DNA of 64,000 nucleotides from Gnetum montanum (lineage: Eukaryota > Streptophyta > Gnetopsida > Gnetales > Gnetaceae). The number at the start of each line of letters is the position of its first letter. Position 1 is the first letter of the stretch. The position numbers and the translations under genes are program-made. The notes below the pieces were generated by a model. That model searched no databases. It was not told the DNA's origin and saw nothing but the letters and a program-made list of their open reading frames with translations. Shown piece by piece: positions 47,946-57,629 of this stretch. Location: positions 193,951 to 257,950 of the forward strand of contig MNCI01036181.1 in the NCBI GenBank assembly GCA_015680685.1, read 5' to 3'.

Positions 47946-49087
47946 TGAAACACCACAAAAATTTCGAGTTTGGCACTTGTCCAGCAAGAAGCAGGTCCCC
48001 GTGACCCTCAGACGACCTTGGCTACATTTGAAGTCACACATGGCAATTTTGAGGATCAAAACACTTGGTTTTTACCAAGTGTTGTGCCAGCATCTACGCC
48101 CAGCGTATACGCCCGATGCCCAGCATACACGCCTCACATGTACGCTCAGCAGGTGCAACTGGAGCAAGAATTAAAGGAAGTCGACATCCATCAGCGTATA
48201 CGCTAGCATCCATCAGCGTATACGCCCAGCGTCCACCAAAGTTCACACGCCCAGCAAGTCCAGCGTATACGCTGGCCTGATGTAGCGTATACGCCCAGTG
48301 TATACCATATTTCTAAATTGTACGTACCCAATCGACACGCCACATGTCTCCCAACCCGATTTTCCCGGTAAAAATACACCTATAAAAAGCCCAGTTTTCC
48401 ACATATTGGAGGTCTAAAAAAATTTACCAGAGCAGACCCCAGAGCAATTACGCTGTAAACCAAAACCTCTTATGCTTACGCTAGAAGTTCTGTACGCCGA
48501 GCATAGTCTACGCTCTGCCTACCGTGCGAACCAGCCGCATCCTTACATCCACCGGGGCTTTACGTCCGCCTTGTGTTCAGCCACAACTGCGTGAGACCGG
48601 TGCACTACATTTCCACTTCATAATACAGTTTACAGTTTCTAACTTATAGTTTACGCTGACTTTTTGCATGTGTTTCTGCTTACGCCCGTTTACGTTTACG
48701 CTCTGATTACGCCGTTTACGCCGTTTATGCCCTGTTTACGCTTTATGCCTAGTTTACGACCTGTTTACGCTGTGCTCAGGTTTATGCTTAGTTTACGCTA
48801 CATATATCAGTTTATGCTGTTATGCCATCTACGTTTTTTTTACACCCTGTTTTCACTGTTTGCTCTGTTTTACGCCCGCTACACTGTTTACGCATAACCC
48901 AGCGTATAACACTTCGGTGACGCTCGGGGAAATCCTTGTCTGATCTGCGTGCGGACCACCCAAGGTACCCTACCTTCCTGCATTCCAGCTCACCCTCAGG
49001 CGAAAGTAGGATCATCTGTGCTCGTCCTGCGATCCCATGGTCTCTGTTTCTCCTTCCAGCAGGGGACCGACGATTTCAGGTAGTACA
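47946..49087 (+). repeat. LTR C of X (3' LTR)
   Basis: TGAAACACC...AGTACA, 1142 bp, the partner of LTR A. The TATA box tataaaaag is at 48381-48389. It carries the same 'gtttacgc' series in its second half (48650-48890). It ends at the TSD ctatc. Confidence 0.93.
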
Positions 49088-49110
49088 CTATCATTACCAC
49101 CAGATGTCTA
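49088..49110 (+). pseudogene. gag: H gag, resumed for a few codons
   Basis: The sequence starts with the TSD ctatc and continues attaccaccagatgtc, matching 'gtcactaccaccaaatgtc' at 27652-27670. The match with H fades after about 49110, where Athila-like sequence takes over. Confidence 0.75.
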
Positions 49111-50960
49111 ATCAGAACCTACGCTCTAAAATACACAACCTTAGTTCTAACCCCCATGAATGTCAACTGTTCATTGAGGGAACAACAAAACATGACAAGG
49201 ACGAGCACTTAGATCGTCATCACGATCGGGGCCGTAGAAGCAGAAGAGAAGACAAGAAACATCATCATGGTGATGGTTCCCCTTCTTCTTTCCCTTCATC
49301 ACATCACTTACCCTCTCCTTCCACATCTGGGCATAGCCATCAAGAGCATAATGGTGAGGATAGAGGTAGGAAAAATGAGAGACCTTGACGAAAGAGTCGA
49401 GAGAGAGGACAAGGGCATGAATGAAGGGAAAGTAGGGAACGACATAGACATCATAGACTTCATGAAAGAGATGAACATGATAAGGCCCTACTTGATACCC
49501 GAAGTATGCTCGATATAACGGAGGAGTGAGAATACTAACAAGGCATCAAAGAGATAGTCAGATCAAACTTTTAGACATGAACCATATTCCTTGGTTTGAA
49601 GGAGGATACAAGGCTGATCCGAAACATCATTTACAGGCATTCCACGATGCCTGTGCCTTGCAAAACATAGAGAACAAGTGGCAGAAACTAAAGTTATTTC
49701 CCAGGACACTCTTTAAGGAAGTAGAAAGTTGGTACCAGTCCTTAGAACCGAAAACCATTAGGAGATGGAGTATGATGTTAGAATTATTTAATGATAAATA
49801 TCAAACATACTTCAGAGTGTCTAATTTGCATAAACAGATCCAAGGATGGAAACAAGGTAATCATGAACCCTTGGATGCTACCATTGTCCACTACTACACA
49901 TTGTTACATCGTTGCTTGGGCCATGGTTACGCACAATGGGACCAACTTTGCCACATCGTAGATGGGCTAAGAAATGAGACTAGCAGAACCCTTGGGACTT
50001 ATTCCCAAGGGAGACTATTAGAACTTAGAGCCCATGAAATTCATTGCTTGTTGGAGAAAGTAGCCAAAGAAGAAGGTGAGCTATGAAAAAGAGAGAGTGC
50101 AGAAGAATATAATTTTGATCCTTCCATTTGAAAGAAGGGAGTGAGATTTTGTGATGAGGAGGATGAGTCACCACTCGAAGAGTTGGTGAGTAGGAAAAAT
50201 TTGCTGATTCAAAAGCTAACAACCAAAGTATCAGCCAAGGTGGATTAATTGTGGGATTCTTTAGACTCTAGACTTGAAACTATCCTAAAAATCATAGAGG
50301 AGTCTAAGGTGGAACGAAGTAGTGGAAAAGACAATAAAAAGTGGAGAAATTCAAGCCCTGCACATAACAAGGTTAAGGGAAAAATTACTACCACCGATGA
50401 GGTTGTGGATTCTAACACAGACGATGATGGTGGATGTGAGATCTACCAATATGACCGTCCTAAGGGATGTTGTCCAATCATCACACATCTACAAGAGTCT
50501 TGGGTGTATGCACTCAACCTGAGACTTAACCAACGACAGACACCCTAAAGGTTACCTTATCCCCAAGGTAACCGAAGATAGTTCCACCAACCGTTAATGT
50601 ACTATCCAAGTGGAACTCCACCATAACCCATTGGGAAACATCACCAGTGGTAATACCCATAGTCATCAGGGATGCCACCACCGAGACAACAGTACCCTTA
50701 TCGACAACCTGATCCTTATGGCTATTATGTGTAGCAGCTAGTTTCTCTAGGTGACTCTATGGGTCACACAACTCTCCAACATCACTACCAAGTTTAGGAG
50801 TACTTTAGAAGGAGTCCTTATCCTCTGGGAGACACTTCACATCCATGCCATCCTTCAAATTTGTCTGCCTCTCTTCCACTGGTAGTTCCCATACCTCCTT
50901 CAAATTTGTCTGCCTCTCTTCAAATTTGTCTGCCTCTCTTCCACTGGTGCTTGTATGTAG
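49111..50960 (+). pseudogene. gag: Gag of Athila-like element G2
   Basis: 49111-49390 is a His/Arg/Ser-rich leader. The core is the frame 49526-50086: D-S-Q-I-K-L-L-D-M, then W-F-E-G-G-Y-K-A-D-P, then W-Y-Q-S-L-E-P-K-T-I-R-R-W and G-Y-A-Q-W-D-Q-L-C-H-I-V-D-G-L. This order matches Retrotrans_gag (W..h......W..h...F...Y...........Q....E.h). Next comes a linker frame, 50249-50548, with C-E-I-Y-Q-Y and K-G-C-C-P-I, and a Pro/Gln/Tyr/His-rich tail broken by stops. It is co-linear with the older copy at 18960-20222 and better kept. The 5' LTR, primer site and all of pol are missing, so G2 is truncated and internally deleted. Three copies of 'ttcaaatttgtctgcctctc' lie at 50851-50945. Confidence 0.8.
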
Positions 50961-53247
50961 CAACCACACAAGTAGTGGACACCCCGTGATTGATAGCTAA
51001 TCGAAAGAGCAACCCAATATGCATGGAACAAAATGGGGGAACAACTCATGTCAACAATGAAGGCATAGATACATTGGAGTATGAGCATCACCAACTTCCA
51101 CCCCTTAATCTAAGAACATCAATAGGGAGAAGTTGGGTACTTTTACGAAATTTAAATAGACACTCATTATTTTGGATCTCTCCCTTTCCATTCAGTCATG
51201 GGGGAGATGGCCACCTATGCTGATCATTGGATGCCCTCAGTTCTTTTTAATTTTCTTTTTACATATTTTTTTTACACATTTTTGTTTTGCACGTTTTTGT
51301 TTTACATGTTTTTATTTTACAAGTTTTTTTTACACATTTTTGTTTTACACATTTTTTTTACACGTTTTTGTCTTACACATCTTTGTTTTGCACGTTTTTG
51401 TTTTACAAAATTCTTTAATTTTTCTTGTTTTTGTTTTACAACATCATTATACTTTTCCATTTTGTGTGTGTGTTTGTGTGTGTGTTATCCATCTTGTAAG
51501 TTTTTCACCCAATAATTGTTCTTCATGAGGGTATGAACTATTTCTCTATTGATTGCTAATGTTTGGTTTTTACCTTTAAGTTATGATGTTGATACTAAGG
51601 TATGTTCTTTTGATATGACAGGTAATGAGTCCACTTCATCCATTCATCCACAAGTTTCTATGGTCTCTTTTGGCTTGAAAATGTACAGTCCCTTTCTAAT
51701 CAGAACTAAAACAAATCGGTGACTCAGCACTTCTCAAACTAAGGAAGGACTCAAGGCTTGAAAAGAGTGTGACTTCAAGGGAACTTGATGCATTTGTGTT
51801 TGCCATTCCCTTGGGTGCTTGGATGTTTTCTTCTAGAGTTTTCTTACCATTTCGATGTTACCCAATCATCAGGATGCTGAGCCAATAAAAATAAAAAAGT
51901 CTTTTCATGGTGTGGTTCTCACACATAAACACATAAAATATGAAAAAAAAACAACAAAACAAAAAGAAAAATAAAAGAAAAGAAAAGAAAAATGTGAGAA
52001 TTCAAAGCACATCCCTTAGACAAAATAATCCTTTGGGCTACAAGAACTGGTTATGGAACTAAAAAAATTTCGTCTAACTAAGGCCCTTCTCGCTTCCCAT
52101 TCTCTCCTTCTTCATTTCGTTGGAATGGTGGTTGATCTTGGGGGAGGCATTCTTGTTATTCAAGTGGATGGATTGGCCAAATGCATTGATGTGAAGTCAC
52201 TAGATGTGGTTTGTTTGAGGCCAGAGTTGGAGTGAGATTTGCTAAGTCACATTAATCATGAAAGACAAAAGGGGCTGTACACCACCTTGTTCTTGAGATT
52301 CCATTCCATTCTCTTCTCTCCACCCTTCTCTCCATTGTTCACCTCATTGTTAGTTGTATCATTAGTGTATATTTTTCTGGATGCATTATTTTCTTTTAGG
52401 TAAATTCTCATGGTTAATACTTTAACTCTTGTTCCCAATGACATTCCTAGAGCCTATGGACTCTTTGAGTGTGGGTTTGTCAGGGCATTAAGGGCATGAG
52501 CCTGCTTTGGGGAGGACCCACTGACATTCCTCTTTGGGGCACTAGTTAATCTCTTTCCCCTAACATTTTGTAATTAATTTTATTTGTTCATTTCCATCTT
52601 GACATCCATTTCATTGATGTCCTAGTTGTATCTTTTTATCCAGCTTCTTGTTCTTATTCTTTCTCCATTCTATCGCTACGAGGGGTTCACGATTAGTCAT
52701 GGGGGTATCGGGCCCAATTTTTTTGATTTTCTCCTAACCCCTACACCTTCGGTAGTCATCATTATGATATCTCCAAATCCGTATCAGCCATACCACAACT
52801 CAGCCAATGGAATTACACTGAAGCAAGGTATCAATTGCATTGTGATTTATTTACCCTTGCTAATATAAGACTATGTTGTATGTGTAGATGGCAATCATGC
52901 AACAATGGATTGGATCTGGAGGAAACACTTGGAATGGAGCAGTGTTGAAGTAGCTATGCAAGGAGCAAGACCGATGGTGCACTTATGGATGGACAATGAA
53001 AGGTGCAATCTTGGCATTGGAAGCAAAAAAACTTCTTTCTCTCTCTCTTTCTTAGCTTCCAAATGAGGCCTGATGTTAATCTAATAAGGTGTTCACTCTT
53101 GTTGTCATGAACACCAGTTTTGATGTATCTTGTAATGATGATCCATTCACATGTCATCCCATTAGTTCCATTTGAGTCAATAATCCCATACCTTCCCAAT
53201 ATTTTGTAAGGAAATCGAGGATGAGTTTTCATTCAGTCATGGGAGTA
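50961..53247 (+). other. 3' internal region of G2, no pol
   Basis: Noncoding. Its blocks reappear on the other strand at 61750-62203 and 63068-64000, which marks it as a shared 3' untranslated region of this family. It holds a T-rich series of 'ttttacac' repeats (51245-51425), a gt microsatellite (51460-51486) and an A-rich tract (51940-51990). 'gtcatggg' followed by g/a bases recurs near 51198, 52698 and 53237; the last is the polypurine tract before the LTR. The frame at 52053-52235 is open but unrecognised. Confidence 0.65.
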
Positions 53248-54086
53248 TGATGGGACGTGATATCATGGATGTTGCAATATCACATCCCTCGCGATATTGT
53301 GTATGCGATATCACATCGTCCTCTGCGATATTGCGTACATGATATCTCGGTGCACCGTCATATCTATAAATAATAGGTGGCTCTCCCTTGTTTCTCATCC
53401 TAGTCTTAGATCGTAGTGAAACTTTGGTAGTTTTTCCCCTCCAGAGATAGATTAATTTCCATGTGCACACAGTAGGAACTCCAAAGTGAACGGATCTTTA
53501 TTCGAGTAGACATTGTACTTGAACACAAGTTTGGGTATGACAATAAAGACGAACTTCTTGGATAAACCTTGCAGTGCATGGAATAGGCTAATTAGGACTT
53601 TATTTATTATTATTTACTATTTACCATTTAATTAATTTATTAGTTATTAAATATTTGTCAATCCTTCTCTCCTAGTTAAGTGCCTCAGTATGAACACTTT
53701 GAGCACATGCGTTATGTTTGGTGATCCCAGCAACGATTAGCATTTTGTAACCAAGGTTGCATCGGTTTAGGGTGTGAATTGTTAGTGGGAACGGATGCTG
53801 ACACTAGGTTAATTAAGGCTTAGTTAGTTAGTTAGAGTTAGTTAATTAGTCTCTTCACCCTTCACCTTGTTAGCATAGGAGATAAAATAGAAAAGACATA
53901 AAAATCATATACCTCAGACTTAACCATACACCGTGAAAACTACAAGCAAGTCTAGGAAGATAATGAATGATTAACCCTAAGTGTTTCATGAGGCGTGTAG
54001 GCAATTAGTCTGCGGAGTTCGACCGGATCATGCATGCTACGCTCGTATTTGTATGGTTGAGTGTAGGGGTACCTCACCACTCATCA
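53248..54086 (+). mobile_element. 3' LTR of G2 (Athila-like)
   Basis: TGATGGGACG...CTCATCA, 839 bp, preceded by tcatgggagta. U3 has repeated gatatc/cgatatt units (53258-53345). A TATA box, tataaata, is near 53364. The R region has 'gaacggatctttattcgag'. It is the only plus-strand copy in the window besides the G1 LTR. The H gag resumes directly after it. Confidence 0.88.
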
Positions 54087-54535
54087 CAACCTTTCATCAT
54101 CAAGCTACCACAACAAGTTGGACCCACAGTAACTTCTAAACCACCATTTTTCATAAGGTTATCATAGTGTGATGGCCCCTCATCCATCTAAAGCCCAATA
54201 GTGGGCAACATCTCAGCCTCTCCTTCTTTGAGGGCTAACCCCACTAACAACCCAACTAGGCCTACCCACTAGCAATGCAAAAGGACAAATGAGCACCTTG
54301 TGACTCCTCATGGCCAAAGAAAATGTCATAACCAATAAGAAACAACCAAACACTAGAGTCCTACCCCCAAGCAGGCCAAGAAGGCCAAGCCCAAGTCCCC
54401 TCCATGAGAGATTTTTCTTTCAATCGACATGGAAGAAGTCAAGGCCAACACAATGACCAACAACAAGGACTTCATAGTACACTAACCTAGGTAAAACAAA
54501 GCTCATAGCTAATTCATGATTTGATTATCTTGTCT
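54087..54535 (+). pseudogene. gag: H gag, third piece
   Basis: tttcatcatcaagctaccac corresponds to the 'PFVVKLPP' repeats. 54200-54320 matches 28210-28330 (gcccaa..gtgggcaacatctcagcctctcc, ccaactaggcctaccca, caaaaggacaaatgag). 54455-54535 matches 28450-28545. About 400 bp of gag between 49110 and this piece are missing, which fits loss with the 5' end of G2. The protease is not seen. Confidence 0.8.
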
Positions 54536-55539
54536 TATTTTATCTTTCTTATTTCTTAACTTATAGTGTACCAACATTCAAGGTTTTATAACAAAGAAAA
54601 ATATTTCTTCATGACAACACACTCCTTAAAAAGTATAATGAAATATTCATTTTGTATGAAACTAATATAATACAATGTTTTCTTATGAATTTATTAGACA
54701 AAAATTTCAATGAAAACAACGTAAAAAAATTTAGTGCAAATATTTTCCACCCACTACAAGGTTTACATCCATATGAAATTGAAAAATTTACTCACATGAT
54801 ACTTGGTGGTTAGATGAGCTTCATACATCCCAAGGAATAGGATGAATCTTGCAAATTAGTAATAAATAGAATGATCACACTAGAACAAAAATGTGGCTAG
54901 AAGAACACTCACATTCATTAAAACTAGATCTTGTTCATTTTTTGTTAATAGAGATTTATTAGTTAAACAATGGATAGATATAAATGTGGATAATAGTTGT
55001 ACCAAGTATTTGAATTGTAATAATCGAACAATTATTATTTCAATTTTAGCATATTAAAATTATATTTCAAAATATATGAATATATAAATTATAAAATTAT
55101 CATTGGTATTTAATTGATGATTATATGTTCATGAGTCTACTTTGTAATGTGAAGTTCACTAAAGATGAACTAATGCTTAAGCCTTTGGTTTAATGAATGC
55201 TACATGAGCATCTAATGTCTCTCTTTAGAGGAAACAATGGCTACAACCATCTAGGAACTTAATTATTTTTTTTGCTATAGGAAAAATCTTGAGTTTGTGG
55301 ATCCTATGTTATGGAAATATGAAAAGGAATTATCCTCCATGGAGAAATTAAGTATATGTTATTTCATGGATTTTAAGAATATAACTATTAAAAACTCCCT
55401 TTCTTTTTTTTTAACAATTTATTTGAATTTGTTCAAAGGACAATCACTATGATTTCTAAAGTGGTTATAAATATTAACATGGAAAAATTATCATTTATTT
55501 AATTTTTTTGTAAATTAATTTAAGGCTGGTATCCATAGT
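54536..55539. other. AT-rich decayed DNA
   Basis: No gene or element end recognised. Confidence 0.4.
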
Positions 55540-56440
55540 AATATCTCATTTAGATATTAGTTAAGTTACCATTACAAGAAGAAAACAATGTATGTTTTGA
55601 TTTACTATTTCTTCACAATGATAATAATAGTAGAATTACTAGAAGCATTTGAAGATGGTGATTGTGAAATTAGGGAAAAACATAAGTTGATATGAAATCA
55701 ATGATAGATATCTTTCCAAATGCTACTGTTCTAGGGAATGTAGTTTACAAGTCTTGTAAAATAGTTAAATTTTGAGTAGGTTGATCAATTTCATCTTAAT
55801 GAAGGACAAAATAATTATAAAGGGTGTCTTCTTAATTGTATCATTGTTCTATTATAGTAGCCTACTTAAAGGATTACATGCATATAAAGACATTACTGTT
55901 ATATCTTTTCATGATGTTGATCTTCATTGCTTCTTATGGTCTAGAACAACAAAGTTGTTAAATGTAGTAGATGAGAAGCCATTTGACATTAAATATGCTA
56001 AAGAGAAATATCCGAAAATTTTGTAAATTGAAGATGTAGATAAAAACATAGTTACGAGTTTGAAAGATAAGAAAACTGATAAAGCATGTGAAAATATACA
56101 AAAGAGAGTCTATAATTTGTTATAGTTAATATTTATTGAAATATCTTTATTGTTAATACTATATTTATCATAAATAAAAGACTTTAGATGATGATGAGGA
56201 ACAAAATCAACAAGAGGAGCCAAAAGGTAAGAACCTTTCTAAAAATGTGACATTTTAATTAGTCATTAAATTTTTATTTTTTATTATAATATAATATAAT
56301 GTTATCTACTAATACTAGAATTTTAGAATGCAAAAGCAAAGGAACCTAAGGGGAAGACACAAGATCAAGAGATTTAGAGCTCTAACATTGATTTTGATGA
56401 AGAAGAAGAAATAGAAATAGTTGAGGACTTGGTAAGTTTA
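55540..56440 (+). pseudogene. Unassigned exon-like segment
   Basis: The frame 55772-56026 is open. Further on, short acidic or lysine-rich stretches end in good donors: ccaaaag/gtaaga at 56226 and gaggacttg/gtaagt at 56430. The stretch in between starts after an acceptor-like 'gaattttag' near 56323 and has one stop. This could be the remains of a small gene with short introns, or chance in AT-rich DNA. No domain is recognised. Confidence 0.25.
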
Positions 56441-56765
56441 TATGTTTAACAAAGTAAAGAATGTGAAAGAAAATTTCTTTAGCAACGTATTAAGCTAAAA
56501 TTTTGAATTCTACTATTTTGTTTAGAAAACATTTTTTGAAACCATTGGATGAAGAATATAAGTAGAGGTTCTACAAGTAAGAATAAGGGATCTTTAATCT
56601 AGTATGCTAAATTTAAGTCTTCATAATTAATTAAATAATTTTTATAATGAAGGAAAAAATCTAGCATCATTGAAGGCTCTAAAAAAATTTGTGTAAAGAC
56701 ATCAAAGAAACTAAAAACAAAGTGCTGATACCAAATTTTATTTCTTGTAATTTTATATTGATAGA
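56441..56765. other. AT-rich spacer
   Basis: Nothing recognised before the LTR. Confidence 0.4.
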
Positions 56766-57629
56766 TGATGAGTAGTAGGAATTTCCTATGCCCAACCATA
56801 TGAATCATTAGCATGTATAGATCATCCAATCGAATTCTATAAACTGCATTGACCTAAGTGGATTATATCTTTATATAGTAAAAGGCATCGTTACTAGTTG
56901 TTGTCTTTCCAGTCATCACTTATATTGACTTGTTTGTATGGTTAAGTGCGATTAAGGTGTAAGATATTTATTTTTCTTATTTTTATTTTTTTCTTTGTCT
57001 ATACAATGATGAAATAAAAGAAGATTTAATTATTTAAATTAACTAATTAATTAACTAAACTATCCTTAACATGAAGCATATGTTTGCACTTTTCATACAC
57101 ATATTAAACATATACTAATAATGTTGGATTACCAAGTATCTACTACTAGGTGTACCAAGAATCCACTACTGGGATTATCAAGTGTTCATATATTATGCTC
57201 AAAGTGGTTGTACTCATGCTAATTAGAAGTTATAATATGAAATGCTTAAAGATAAGAAAGAAAATTTCATTCAAAGTATAATGCTAAGAAATAAAGTTAA
57301 ATTAATCCAAGTGCTACAATGGATAGATGAATTCTCCATTTTATTTCCATTCATGCAACTCTGTCTAGGTACATACTACACTTGATTAAAATTCTATACA
57401 ATCAATTTGATTCATGTTTTAGAAACTTAGTGGGAAAATTTTACTAAATTTTATAGAAAGAAAATGTAAGAGTCTAGCTAAGGTATGGACCAAATGGTGC
57501 CGTAAATGTGGCTAGTATGCATACTTATATAAGTAATGGATAGATTAGCATTGACTTACATGCACCAAGGCATCCTAAGATGCATCAACAGGCATGTGTC
57601 ATCAGAGCTACCTTATTGATGTTTCATCA
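56766..57629 (-). mobile_element. 3' LTR of a minus-strand Athila-like element
   Basis: A diverged copy of the 839-bp LTR: TGATGAG...TTTCATCA. It shares 'cccaaccatatgaatc', 'gtgttcatatattatgctc' and 'tgcaactctgtctaggtac'. To its right lies taccctcacaattgac, the degraded reverse of the polypurine tract tcatggggta, so the element body extends rightwards. Confidence 0.75.

Larger units (their letters stand above)
24079..49087 (+). mobile_element. Composite Tat-like Ty3/Gypsy element X, 25 kb, three LTRs
   Basis: The order is LTR A (24079-25237), internal 1, LTR B (31063-33380), internal 2, LTR C (47946-49087). A and C are close relatives of similar length (1159 and 1142 bp; about 33 mismatches counted by hand in the first 500 aligned bases). 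They are flanked by identical TSDs, so they form a pair. B is a different, longer LTR. It is preceded by a polypurine tract and followed by a primer site, so it faces both ways. Internal 1 has gag-protease only; internal 2 is complete in domain content. The lineage call rests on the second RNase H after RT/RNase H, the antisense gene, the primer site, the great length and the absence of a chromodomain. How a three-LTR unit arose is open (recombination between two elements, or template switching). Confidence 0.88.

Noticed and set aside
51172-51528. Two Phe/Thr-rich ORFs of 105-118 residues
   Set aside because: They come from the 'ttttacac' and gt repeats of the G2 3' region.
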